NCBI GenBank assembly: GCA_941918925.1
Contig: OW799234.1
Location: forward strand, 44,546,412 to 44,610,411
DNA length: 64,000 nt
Direction: 5' to 3'
DNA from: Phyto melanocephala
Taxonomy: Eukaryota; Arthropoda; Insecta; Diptera; Rhinophoridae
Positions within the stretch are counted from its first letter, which is position 1; the number at the start of each line of letters is the position of its first letter. This document shows, one piece after another, positions 21,542-32,340 of the stretch. Below the pieces are notes generated by a model. It saw only the letters and a list, made by a program, of their open reading frames with translations. It searched no databases and was not told where the DNA came from. The position numbers and the translations under genes were made by a program.

Positions 21542-22270
21542 AGCTGGATTCACCCATAAAATTTTAGTTCAGAACAAATTTTTTTTATATTGAGTTTTAT
21601 GTTTTACTTTTGAGAGAGAGAGAGATTCTTTTGTTCAGAAAGTTTTTTCTTGAATTGGTTTAATTTTAATTCTTGTTCAGAAGAAACTGAATTGGGATGC
21701 CACTTTTTTGCAATATTTACATGAAAATTGAATTTGGTTGCCACATCACACAGTGTCAGTACATTTATTATACAAAAATTGTTTTTGCCGAAAATTAACA
21801 ATTAAAATGGAATTTAATGAAAATATTGCTCAAAAATTAATAGAAGAATTAAAAAATCCAGGAAGAGAATGTCTGTATGACATGAGCAATAGTGCATACA
21901 AAAATAATTATTTAAAACAGGGTTTTTTCTCACTGCGACTCTTTTTATTTTCGATTTTTTTTATAAATTTCTTTTGCAAACAAATTGAATTTATGCACTT
22001 CAATTAAAAATAATACTTTTAGTTTTCTTCTATCCGACATTTTCTTCACATATACTTATTTTAATGAAATAATTTACGTTTGTATTTATTTACATAGTTT
22101 GCTAGCGGTGCTGCCACTTTGTACAACTGTTTGCATTTTTTTATTATATGGCAGCTTTGTTTTTTCGGACAAATTTTCTTAAATGGGTGAATCGTTCTGC
22201 AGAAAACTCTCAGTAAAAAATGTTATTCTCCGGAAAAAATTTTGTTTAGAACAAATGGGTGAATTCACCT
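21542..22270. mobile_element. PIF/Harbinger-type element, 729 bp, TSD TAA, with MADF remnant
   Basis: TIRs are AGCTGGATTCACCCAT on the left and, reverse complemented, AGGTGAATTCACCCAT on the right (14 of 16). The flanks are TAA (21539-21541 and 22271-22273), fitting the TWA target. It contains a MADF-domain fragment. Autonomous PIF/Harbinger elements encode a nuclease plus a Myb/SANT- or MADF-type DNA-binding partner, so the captured piece fits the superfamily. Another TIR of this window, at 17451, also begins AGCT. Confidence 0.75.
21807..21920 (+). pseudogene. MADF (Myb/SANT-like) domain N-terminal fragment
   Basis: Starting at ATG 21807 the frame reads MEFNENIAQKLIEELKNPG then RECLYDMSNSAYKNNYLKQ. 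This is the opening of a MADF domain, with the usual pattern LI-x-x-V-x-x-x-P-x-LYD-x-S-x-x-x-Y-K-N. The domain is cut after the first helix: the sequence then becomes T-rich with no continuation. It may be the first exon of the Harbinger DNA-binding protein (AAACAG/GGT at the end is not a strong donor). It lies inside the TIR element at 21542-22270. Confidence 0.65.
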
Positions 22271-22481
22271 TAATATTTCAAATGTTGACAAAAATAATTT
22301 TTCCGCCTTTTTTAAAAAATTGTAAAATTGTTGACAAAAATATTTTTTGTGATTTATGTACATATGTATTTGAATTTTCGTTTATTATTTTAAATGTAAA
22401 CAAAAATTTTCCCGCCTTTTTAAAAAAAATTGTTTTTGAACAATTTTAATATTTTAATTGTTATAAATTATAAAAACTTTC

Positions 22482-22520
22482 CCTGAAGAAGCTACCCAAT
22501 GTGGTAGCGAAGTATCGGAA
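22482..22520 (+). ncRNA. Hammerhead-like motif (weak)
   Basis: CTGAAGA, then one base, then a perfect 6-bp hairpin GCTACC/GGTAGC, then GAAG and TATCGG. Outer TTCC/GGAA could form a short stem I. It has the CUGANGA...GAA layout of a hammerhead ribozyme but an extra base after the CUGANGA box and a G where A15.1 is expected. Compare 62685-62722, which has the same layout. Confidence 0.3.
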
Positions 22521-22636
22521 TAAAATAATAATAATTTTATATAAAAAGTGATCTTTAGCTCGAAGAAATTAAAACAATATATTAATATGAAAAGATCGAA
22601 GAAATTTACATAATATCTAAAAATTATTATTTTTAG

Positions 22637-24740
22637 GAATTGGTGTTAGTAAAAAAACGCAAGCTTCAACCAAATGAAGAGGCTATACAAGAAAAAAATT
22701 TATGCGATTCCTTGCCACAAGAACCAGTGGTATCAGATTTAGTAATCCAAAAAGCAATGGGGGAATATTTTGCTGAAAATTGGCCTATAAATGATATTGG
22801 ACAGTGGGTTGGTCGCGTATTTGTAATGGATGACAGTGCTAAAAGAGAAATGCTAAATAACTGCTGGATACCACCGCCGAATTATAATTTTGCCGAAGAT
22901 TCCGCTGACCCAAAAAGAAAATTTTGTCACTATTGGATACAAATGTATACTTCTTGGCTTGCGTACTCCAAAAAATTGAAGGGATCAGTTTGTTTGTATT
23001 GCGTTCTTTTTCCTCCAAAAAACGTACAAGGGTATACAGGATTATTTATTATAAAAGCTTTTGTACGCTATAAACAAATTCATGAGTATGGCAAAAAACA
23101 TGCTAGTAATCAATGCCATAAGCAAGCAGTAGAAGCAGCGAAATCATTTTTGACAAATATTCCAGTAGACGCAATGATGGTTTCAGATCATAAGAAACTA
23201 ATTGAGGAGAACCATAAAATTGTTACCTCCATCACAACATATATTTTATTTTGCAGAACATATGACATGGCTTTGCGAGGAAAAAATCAATATAGCACTA
23301 TTCCAGGTAGAATAGTTTCTTAATAAAGAAAATCTTATACTATACATTTTTTTATTTATGTAGGTATTTTCCAAGATCGAATAAGTCTGAGAATCGATTG
23401 TGGCGACCAGATTTTGCAAAGGCATTTAGATAATTCGAACAAAAATGCAAAATACTTGTCACCACAAATCCAAAATCAATTAATTACTATATGTGATTTA
23501 ATAAATACGCTTCTTTGACGAGGAAAAATATTTAATTCGAGAGGAATTTCTTGGGTTTGTGGAATTAAATGCAATGAATGCAAATTGTATTGCCGAAGAA
23601 ATTCAAAATTTTATATCGACATTGCAACTGGATGAATCTAAATGTGTTGGGCAGAACTATGATGGTTGTAGTACTATGGCTGGAAAAGAAGGAGGTGTAC
23701 AAAATATTTTGAGGCAAAAATTTTAAAAAGCCCTTTTTTTCATTGTGCTAGCCACAAACTGAACCTCGTTGTAAACGATCTAAACGTTCTCCCAGAAATT
23801 AGAAACACGATAGGTACATATGTATTTAACTGTTTACGGGTTTACAATAAATTCATCTTCAATCTTTTCATTTACAGGTACAATAAAATATATTATAAAT
23901 TTTTTTCGGGAACCACCTTTGAGAAGAAAGTGCATTCCAAGTATCCCAATGCTCTGCGAGACACGTTGGTCACACAAATATAACGCGCGTTTCAAAGAAA
24001 ATTTTGTTGATATTGTGGAAACAATGGAAAGGTCAACAGGTAAAGGAAATCAGAACACGCGGAAACATGCCTTTCAACTCCATTGCGCAGCCACTCAACC
24101 CGTTTTCGTTTTCAGTGTTTTTGTAATTGCACAGTATTCCCATCTGTTGGAACCAACTGCAAATATTTTGCAGTCTAACACTATGGATTTATTGCAATGT
24201 GCCAAGCAAAAAAAATTAATAATGGCCGTTCTACAGGAACACCGAACTAATGCACAGGGCATTGTGGGCGGATTGCTTTTTTCTATTTAAGAAAACACAG
24301 ACAATTTAGGAATAGAGATTTCTGTTCCAAGGATAGTTTCTCGTCAAACGCACCGTTAAAATCCCCCATTTTCATCACCTGCTGAATACTGGAAGCGATC
24401 TATATACATTCATTATATAGATTCTGGATTATTTTATCCAAATATAAATAAGGCGTTATTAATTTCATTGTCACAGCCGTGCACTACTGCAACTGTTGAG
24501 CGGTCATTTAGCACTTTACGGCGAGTAAAAACATGGTTGCGCTCCACAATGACTGAAGCTCGTTTAAACGGTAAAATAATATGCAATTTTTTTTATTATC
24601 AAAAAAAAGTATATATATATAATGCAGGACTATGTATGCTAAGCGTCCACCGAAAATTGGTAGCCGAGAAGAAGGACGAATTTTTGGAAAAAATTGTAGA
24701 AAGTTTTTCAGAAAATCCACGCAGATTACTCCTCAAATAG
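22637..24740 (+). pseudogene. hAT transposase gene, ZMYM1-like (TTF zinc finger/DUF4371), broken, intron-containing
   Basis: A TTF-type zinc finger lies in the first part (FCHYW near codon 95, VCLYCVLF near 117, HASNQCHKQA near 152). DUF4371 follows (LRGKNQYSTIPG / IFQDRISLRIDCGDQILQ), then CVGQNYDGCSTMAG and CASHKLNLVVND, and a C-terminal hAT dimerisation domain (TTATVERSFSTLRRVKTW). Three introns with GT...AG ends restore the frame: 23307-23363, 23814-23877 and 24571-24627. An acceptor at 22630-22636 implies an upstream exon, and no ATG opens the first segment. Damage: a deletion/frameshift at about 23515-23533, stops at 23723 and in the 24290-24360 stretch, and missing coding sequence between the SIYIHYID region and the dimerisation domain. 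It is a dead copy of a cut-and-paste transposase. Confidence 0.85.
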
Positions 24741-24777
24741 ATCGAAATTGTAATAATCATAAAAAATCATAATTTTC

Positions 24778-24815
24778 GTGGCACCACCCTATATCATATC
24801 CTGGCTACGCCTTTG
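24778..24815 (-). mobile_element. Right end of the ZMYM1-like hAT
   Basis: GTGGCACCACCC, then about 20 bases, then CTGGCTACGCCTTTG. It follows the transposase stop by about 40 bases and matches in reverse complement the isolated end at 16096. The matching left end was not found upstream of 22637. Confidence 0.55.
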
Positions 24816-25233
24816 AAAATATAGTTTACACATTATTTACCAAAACGAAAACAAAACTTAAATAAAAAAGAGGAGTATGAGATAAGCTGCAATGGTGACG
24901 GGGACAACATAAGTGACAAAGTATATGCCAACACTTGACAAACCAGATGAACAAAAAACAGCAATAGCAGCTTACAGTAAAATCTGCAAATCTTGACTAT
25001 ATTTTCACAAAAAATCTGCAAAATCTGCATCTTGTTTTCAAAAATCTTCAAACATATTTTTTTATAGTTTATTTTTTTTTTTAAATTATATCTTAACAAG
25101 AAAATAACAAACAAAATATATTCAGATTTCAATATTTTGTATTTATAAACTTTTTTACGTAAATCATACTTATAAATGTAACAAAAAGTATAATACAGAG
25201 AGATGAAGTTTTAGGTATTTGAATTGATATTTA

Positions 25234-25500
25234 TTATTATGCATAAACATCATTTGACATCATTGTAAGCAATTCTGGAGATATCAGTGTGTCAAAACAG
25301 TAGGTATTGTTAAGATTTAAATAATCTTTTGTAAACAAAATCGCTACTAAAAATTAATTTTCCAAACGATTTCGAGTTTTTGTTTTGTTTAAATTGACCT
25401 GATTGAATATTCTCTTGACATTTGCAGACGAATGTGGTAAAACCATTATATTTTTAACAAATTTAGTTAGCGATGGAACCAAGGCAGAAGAATCACCATC
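25234..25500 (-). pseudogene. hAT transposase C-terminal fragment
   Basis: The minus strand reads LVPSLTKFVKNIMVLPHSSA, then NVKRIFNQVNLNKTKTRNRL, a stop, and FLVAILFTKDYLNL with a tail CFDTLISPELLTMMSN. This follows the hAT dimerisation pattern (LPHSSA-x-x-ERIFS, NK-x-RNRL) and its usual C-terminal tail. Here ER is KR. Only the last part of the transposase remains. It is related to, but distinct from, the fragment at 3249-3515. Confidence 0.65.
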
Positions 25501-25819
25501 ATCAGTGGTTTTATTATTGTCTACATAAAAAATAAAAATATTAGTATTCTTCTTTTTAAATAATGAGAAATTATTCACCTACCATTTTTATTAACATTTA
25601 AGGATAGTTAATAATAATTTATTGCTAAATTTGCCTTTTTTTAAATATTTTTTTTGGTTAAATCTGTCTATTTTAATTTTTTTTTTCAACTGGCTTACGT
25701 GCCAGTTGAACAACCGTTATTTTTTATTATGCCAAAAAAAAACATGGTAGATTTTTGTCTGTATTATACACAGACAAGTCTTAATGAGTACCGAAAATTT
25801 CAACACTAAGCAAACATAT

Positions 25820-26237
25820 TGTTACGTTTATACCTTTTATAAATGTTGGCTTATTTCCTTTAAATACTCTTTGAGTTCTTTTCGTATTGCAAACTCACTC
25901 AGATGTTGCTTTTATGTCGCTTTACTTATTTCACTTATGGTTATACACTTGTTATTAAACTCACTTTGATACGCACTTTACAAGCTCTACTGTAGTACTG
26001 ATCATGGTAGCTGTGTTGTTCGGCTATTTATAGTAACATAGTGGTGCTCTGTAACATTCGAAAAAGTTCTCATATGTACACACTAGTTCATTTGAAAACC
26101 GTTACATTTAAATTAGGACGTTATGTTAATGCTAAGTAATAGGCAGGAATAATAAAAGTGCCTAAGAGTATGCTGCACATAATAACTCACCTCAGCTACA
26201 CACAACTTAACATCATGTTCGAACAACCAGCGAACCA
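25820..26237 (-). mobile_element. Partial LTR, same family as 31441-31965
   Basis: In reverse complement it matches most of the LTR at 31441: ends with GTAACA, and contains the TATAAATAGCCGAACA block, the AAAACCGTTACATTTAAATT region (inverse) and CGAACAACCAGCGAA. Homology stops there, so the first 100 or so bases of the LTR are missing. It is a solo, truncated LTR in opposite orientation to the other. Confidence 0.75.
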
Positions 26238-26645
26238 AACGAAATATTGGTGGGCCAACTAAACACCGCATCTTAATTTTAACCCCTGACCTTAGTTTTT
26301 ATTTTTTCCCATATGAAAGTAAGTTTTTTCCACACTTTTTACTTACAATTAAGTCATTATAAATGTATTTAAGCTTATTATATATACATATGTACATATA
26401 TTTTATTGTATTAGAAATAAGTAAATAGTTAATATACATAGATTATACTGGAGAGCTCGTAACTTAGGGACTTTGTATATAGAAAAATTTATACCTCACA
26501 CTATTTGTTTATTTTTTAGTTAAGTTAACATAAATTTTCAATAAATAAACATACTAAAAAAATATATAACTAAAATAAAATTATAATGTAAATTAAGCTA
26601 TTTAAAATAAATCTGTACCAATATTTAGAATTTTTGCTGTTTCAT
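26238..26645. other. Unassigned AT-rich sequence
   Basis: No gene or repeat identified between the partial LTR and Helentron B copy 3. Confidence 0.4.
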
Positions 26646-29346
26646 TTTTATACCCGCCACCAAAAAAATGGTGGGGGTATATTCATTTTGTCATTCCGTT
26701 TGTAACACATCGAAATATCCATTTTAGACCCCATAAAGTATATATATTCTGAATCAGGGTTTGATTTGATGACGATCTAGCTATGTCCGTCCGTCTGTCC
26801 GTCTGTTGAAAGCACGATAGAGGTCGCACCGAAAAAGCTAGGAGGCTCAAATTTTGCCAGAATCTTTCTTATAGACAAGGTATCGAAAATGGGCTATATC
26901 GGAATATTAGGAAGTGAGTTATAGCTCGGAATGTAAGAGTAGGTCGAAAAAACCGTGTCCTACGAACATCGAATATAATGGAATTGTGTCCAAACGCATT
27001 AACGTAGACTCATGAAACTTCGAATATATATTTCCTGAGTAAAAACAATATGTTTCCCCGAAAATCATCTAAATCTATGCATTAGGAAAGGAGTTATCGA
27101 TCAAAATGTACGAAAATTTATACCGCACAGTGTATTTTTCGGTATATTTAAAAACAAAAACGTCATAAAAGCAACAAACTTAAATGTACGACTCTGAAAT
27201 TTTGCACACTTTGCTTTTTGGTGAGAGGCTTTTTTTTAACGGAAAATCAATGTGCCACGCCCACCTCCCATATAACGTTTTACCTAAAATTCATATAATT
27301 TCTCTATTAATAAAGATTTTGAAATAATAAAGGGCTATATTGAAACATCTAAAATGTACTCATTCGCAAAAATAACTTTGACACGCCTACTATAACGCCC
27401 ACTTTTCACGTTATCTACCGTTAATGAAATTTAAAAGCTCAAAAAACCGCCAAAATTAGAGGTATGATAATAAAATTTGCTACGTACATCCCCCTAGGCA
27501 GTGTCATTACTGTGCCAGAAAATTAAGGTGCCACGCCCACTTTTACGCCCACCTCCCATATAACGTTTTAACTAAAACTCATATAATTTCTCTATTAATA
27601 AAGATTTTGGAATAATAAAGGGCTATATTGAAACATCTAAAATGTACTCATTCGCAAGAATAACTTTGACACGCCTACTATAACGCCCACTTTTCACGTT
27701 ATCTACCGTTAATGAAATTTAAAAGCTCATAAAACCGCCAAAATTAGAGGTATGATATTCAAATTTGCTACGTATATCCCCCTAGGCAATGTAATTATTG
27801 TGCCAAAAAATTAAGGTGCCACGCCCACTTTTACGTCCACCTCCCATAAAACGTTTTACCTAAAATTCATATAATTTCTCTATTAAAAAAGATTTTGGAA
27901 TAATAAAAGGCTATATTGAAACATCTAAAATGTACTCATTCGCAAAAATAACTTTGACACGCCTACTATAACGCCCACTTTTCACGTTATCTACCGTTAA
28001 TGAAATTTAAATGCTCATAAAACCGCCAAAATTTGATGTATGATGATCAAATTTGCTACGTATATCCCCCTAGGCAGTGTCATTATTGTACAAAAAAATT
28101 AAGGTGACACCCCACTTTTACGCCCACCTCCCATATAACGTTTTACCTAAAATTCATATAATTTCTCTATTAATAAAGATTTTGGAATAATAAAAGGCTA
28201 TATTGAAACATCTAAAATGTACTCATTCGTAAAAATAACTTTGACACGCCTACTATAACGCCCAATTTTCACGTTATCTACCGTTAATGAAATGTTAAAG
28301 CTCATAAAACCGACAAAATTAGAGGTACGATGAGGAAATTTGCTACATATATCCTTCTAATCAATGTAGTTGTTGTGCCAAAAAGTTTGGGTGACACGCC
28401 CACTATAACGCCTACCTCCCATATAACGGGTTTTCTTAAATTCATGTAATTTCTCTATTGACAAAGTTTTTGGGAAAATAAAGAACTATATTGAAATATC
28501 TAAGTTGTATTTATTAGCAAAAACTTTATTGACACGCCTACTTTAATGCCCACTTTCATTGAAAGACTACATATCGAAGTTATAAAGCGTGGTTAAATTT
28601 TAAGGGCTGATGTTGAATTTAAATAAAACTCAAATTATTTAGGAAATTTTTACTATTTCTTTTTATAATGATAATATTTGTATGGTTCAATTATGTATTT
28701 AACAAAATATCGGCTAAATGGCCCCCCCCATCCTTGGCGCCCCTCCTCTATCTGATGGTCCAAATTTTCAATGACAATGTTGATGCTCAATTGTTGGGCA
28801 CGATGATGAGTCGAGGTTGACTGCTCTTTTGTCACACTATCGCAAAAAACAGCAATGGTTCCCATTCAACAAACTAAAAATGCATTCACAGATTTTCTAA
28901 CATTTTATACAGACCTGTTTTGCAGAAATTTAAATATTTTTTACAATTTTCCCGATTGTGGACGAATTTGAACGATTATGTTGATCAAAAGAATTACGAA
29001 GTGCACAAAATGCATTTTGATTTGAACGCCCATTTTCATAAAAAACCTAAATAATTTTAAAGCGTTGCTCATTTGCGTATCTTTCCACGGATCAAATTGA
29101 GTAAGTTTGAGATTGAGAAATGTCAAATGAAATGCAGAAAACAAATTTAAAGACTAGCTGTAGTTCACCTTCAACATGGGCCCTTAAAATTTAACCACCC
29201 TCTACAAAGAAAGTGATACATATTTTATTATAAAAGATTATTCCATAATGAGTAACAAAATAATAAATATGGTTCTTTAAATGTACACAAAATTAGTGGT
29301 GGGTATAAAAGATTCGGCACAGCCGAATATAGTGCTCTTACTTGTT
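26646..29346 (+). mobile_element. Helentron family B, copy 3, most complete (2.7 kb)
   Basis: The 5' end TTTTTATACCCGCCACC can pair locally with GGTGGGGGTATA and also with the 3' subterminal GTGGTGGGTATAAAA. The 3' hairpin ATTCGGCACAGCCGAAT is followed by ATAGTGCTCTTACTTGTT. Inside, a block of about 300 bp (gccacgcccacttttacg, cctcccatataacg, then acgttatctaccgttaatg) is repeated about four times. An internally deleted mariner lies at 28585-29202. No Rep/helicase is encoded; it would depend on an autonomous Helentron elsewhere. Confidence 0.85.
28585..29202 (-). mobile_element. Nested mariner-like element in Helentron B copy 3
   Basis: TIRs AAGCGTGGTTAAATTTTAAG and GAGGGTGGTTAAATTTTAAG (right end reversed), flanked by TA. 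The minus strand carries IAVFCDSVTKEQSTSTHHRA then QQLSINIVIENLDHQIEE: the transposase DNA-binding part joined directly to its last residues. Same joint as the other copies. Confidence 0.85.
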
Positions 29347-29550
29347 TGTTTTGTTTTCAACTATGAATGGTTGCTTTCTTCCGTTTGAAGGAAAAAGTAA
29401 AAAATCAAAAAATATCATCACCAGGGATGGCAATTACATTGAGAGCATAATATCTGCAACTTCTGCCAACAGTGCACGTACCAAACTTTAAAGATGTGAG
29501 AGCACCGTTGCCAGAAGCTTTGGAGAAAAAATCTTCACTTCGAGCAAAAA
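29347..29550. other. Linker sequence
   Basis: Short stretch with AGGGATGGCAATTAC (29433) and CACCGTTGCCAG (29503), which resemble hAT ends, but no target duplication. Confidence 0.3.
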
Positions 29551-29559
29551 AAATCATAT

Positions 29560-30500
29560 TTTGAATAAAAAAATCATCAAATTTTTAGCAAAACGATCAA
29601 AGTTACTCTGCAGGTAGTGTGCTTTAATGCTCATGTTACATTCAAGATTCTGGAAGTGAGTTACAATCTCTTCAATATGCGCAACGTAATCATCACCCTT
29701 TTTATTTCCTAAGAAATTTTGAATAATAAATTCTATGAATTCTTCTCAATTAAATTGCAAAAATCTATATCTTTTACCAATTTGTGAATTTGTGGGACGA
29801 TAAATATGCCTTCTTTTACCTTTTCCATACTTAGATTGGGAAACCTCCTTGAAATATATTGGAAACATTTCCCATCTTTGTTAAGTGCCTTAATATATCG
29901 TTTCATCAGACTAAGTTTAATATGAAGAAGGAGTAATATGATGCGATCTCGGGCACTGGAGCCATATTTATAACATTTAGCATACTTGGAACCAGTGTTT
30001 CCCTAGAAGGCTATTGTTTTCTCTTTTAAAGTTCTGTGTTAGCTCTGCTGTCTTATAAGCGTATAAAGCAAGGTTACTTGGTAAAGCCGCTTTGTTAATC
30101 TAAGAGGAAATGTTCCATCTTAAGATCAACAAAAATTACCCAGTTATGTTCATTATACTTTTTCTTCTTCATGACCAATGCAATTGCGGATTATTCTTCT
30201 TTTACTTTGATTGAATGTCCGATTGACAAGGAGTAAAATTTATTTTCATTTTGCAAAAGGACACACTTTAAGGTTCGTTTTGATGAGTCGATAAATAAAC
30301 ACCATTCGTTTGAATCATTTCTCTGTAAAACCCATGGAAGTCATCACACCAGAAATATTTGTACAATACACAAAATCATCCTCTTCAACAAAATAATGAA
30401 ATAAGCTTTCTTCTCGAGTACGGTAATATGAAACTTTAGTTGTGATGTGATCCTTTCATCCGGGACGCAAGCAATGTAGAAGATCCTTTCGACAATAAGG
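29560..30500 (-). pseudogene. Pseudogene of a multicopy arthropod protein of unknown function
   Basis: The minus strand, with frame changes, reads EWCLFIDSSKRTLKCVLLQN, ENKFYSLSIGHSIKVKEE, KYNEHNWVIFVDLKMEHFLL, QSGFTK, then after a frameshift KRYIKALNKDGKCFQYISRR, VKEGIFIVPQIHKLVKDIDF and NFLGNKKGDDYVAHIEEIV. I recognise this as a widely copied arthropod family (typical phrases WRLFIDSSK-SLK, HIKLGLMK-FVKAL, GIF-GPQI-KL, FLGN-KAENY). No enzymatic function is known to me. Stops (about 30189, 30094, 30079) and at least two frameshifts show it is dead. A hAT element sits just upstream of its N-terminal side. Confidence 0.7.
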
Positions 30501-30661
30501 AATTTTATGAAAAAAAAACATCTGTTACAGGTAGCCACTGTTGCCAACTTTTTCCCAAAAAATATTGCTAAAATAAGTAGAAAAATAGCTAGAAAATAGC
30601 TAAAAATTACCAAAATTTTAGCGATAAATCGCTATTTATTTATTTATTCTTTTAAATTTAA

Positions 30662-31429
30662 ATACCAAACCAAGAAGCTAAAACTGTCGTAAACGCATTT
30701 GTGAACAACTGGGTGTGCCGCTATGGAGTTCCGCTTGAGCTACATTCTGATCAGGGAAGAAATTTTGAATCTGCGATATTCCAGGAAATGTGCGAACTAT
30801 ACGGTATCCGAAAAACGAGGACTACGCCACTGCATCCACAATCTGACGGCATGGTCGAGAGATTTAACCGCACGTTGGAGGAACACTTGAGAAAAGTGGT
30901 CAGTGTACACCAAATAGACTGGGATGAGCACATACCAAAATTTCTGTTGGCATACAGGTCAGCCGTTCACGACTCTACCTCCCGAACACCTGCAAAAATT
31001 ATGTTTGGAACCGAGCTGAAACTGCCAGGTGATCTAGAATTCGGTATTAATCCCTCGACAATTAATGAGCTCGAAAAAGATAATTCAAGGGGACAAAAAG
31101 ATCTCGACGAAATTCATGAATTCGTTCGTGGCCGAATAAAAATGACCAGCGACAAGATGAAGGCCAGATATGACAGAGCAGCAAATTCTGAAGGCTTTAA
31201 TGAGGGTCAGCTAGTTCTACTATATAACCCACAACGGAAAAAAATACTGTCTCCTAAACTGCAAACTCATTGCGATGGGCCGTATAAGGTGATAAAAAGA
31301 ATAAACGATGTCGTGTATAGAATACAGAAGTACAATAGCACAAGATCAAAGATGAAAGTGGTTCATCTGGAGCGCCTCGCTAAGTACGGAAAAAGTGAAT
31401 TTGTGCCTATTCGGGACGAGCAGGCTTAA
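30662..31429 (+). pseudogene. pol: Ty3/gypsy integrase, 5'-truncated pol remnant
   Basis: The frame holds the last two acidic residues of the D,D35E integrase core: D in HSDQGRNFES and E in GMVERFNRTLEEHL, exactly 35 residues between them. The C-terminal region follows, with LVLLYNP, GPYKVIKRINDVVYRI and VVHLERLAKY. Integrase inserts the retrotransposon cDNA into the genome. The frame is open upstream of the first ATG (from 30662), so the real protein began earlier. Protease, reverse transcriptase, RNase H, the zinc-binding domain and the first D are missing. The frame closes at TAA 31427-31429, twelve bases from the LTR. The clade looks 412/mdg1-like (inference). Confidence 0.85.
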
Positions 31430-31440
31430 GCGGGCGGTAG

Positions 31441-31965
31441 TGTTACAGATTTATTTTTAAGTAGCTTAATTTACATTATAATTTATTTTAGTTGTAGTAG
31501 TTTAAGTTACTGTAGTTTTATTTGTATTAGTTTATTTCGCTGGTTGTTCGAAAATGATGTTTGTTATTATTTGTAGCATACTTTTAGGCACTTCTATTAT
31601 TCGTGCATATTACTTAACGTCTTAATTTAAATGTAACGGTTTTCGAATGTACTAGAATGTACATACGAGAACTTTGTCGAATGTTTCCGAACACCACTAT
31701 GTTACTATAAATAGCCGAACAACAGCTAACATAATCAGTATTACAATAGAGCTTGTAAAGTGTGTATCTAAGTGAGTTTGATAATAAAAGTGTATAACCA
31801 TAAGTGTAATAGTAAAGTGATATAAAAACAATATCTGAGTGTATTTAAATAAATAAAGTGCTCTTAATTTTATAACTAATTTCAACTGTTTTTGATTGCA
31901 ATAAAAGAACTCAAAGGATATTTAAAGGAAATAAGGCAACATTTATAAAAGGTATAAACGTAACA
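31441..31965 (+). mobile_element. 3' LTR of the gypsy fragment
   Basis: It begins TGTTAC and ends GTAACA. It contains a TATAAATA box at about 31706 and AATAAA near 31850, consistent with promoter and polyadenylation signals of an LTR. It follows the pol stop after AGCGGGCGGTAG, a purine-rich tract. A partial copy in reverse orientation lies at 25820-26237. Confidence 0.85.
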
Positions 31966-31989
31966 ATATTTATTTTAGATTTATGTACC

Positions 31990-32340
31990 ACGTAGGTTTT
32001 TAGTTTTAAAAAAATATGCATAATAACTTGCTGATACCAACGTCTATTGATTTATCTCCTAATACACTATATCTAGAACCTGATACATCGTTTCTAAGTT
32101 CCATTAAGAAATAGGCCATTAAAACATTTTTATTTATCGCTAAGCATTTGGTTCTATGAATACAGTTTTCATTCGTTTCATCGAAATCTTTTTTACATAA
32201 ATTACTGAGCTGATCAATTTAATTCCTTTACTTATGATGAGATATAAATGAAGCTTTCTTTTAATTTTATCCAATATAACTCTCGCACCTAAGCAGATGA
32301 CTTGTGTTTTTAATTGTACAATTTTGCAGGCAGGGAGCAT
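31990..32340 (-). pseudogene. hAT transposase fragment (first catalytic region)
   Basis: Minus strand: DQLSNLCKKDFDETNENC, IHRTKCLAINKNVLMAYFLM, ELRNDVSGSRYSVLGDKSID, VGISKLLCIFF, then a stop. This aligns with the hAT segment in which RTKC and a YS-x-x-x-DESTD-x-S-x-SK motif lead into the first catalytic aspartate. Here DEST has become DKSI. The N-terminal side is frame-shifted. It lies inside the CACTGTTGCCA-TIR element in the same orientation as its gene would be, so it is that element's own transposase. Confidence 0.7.

Noticed and set aside
30751..30933. Minus-strand 60-codon frame
   Set aside because: Antisense shadow of the gypsy integrase frame.
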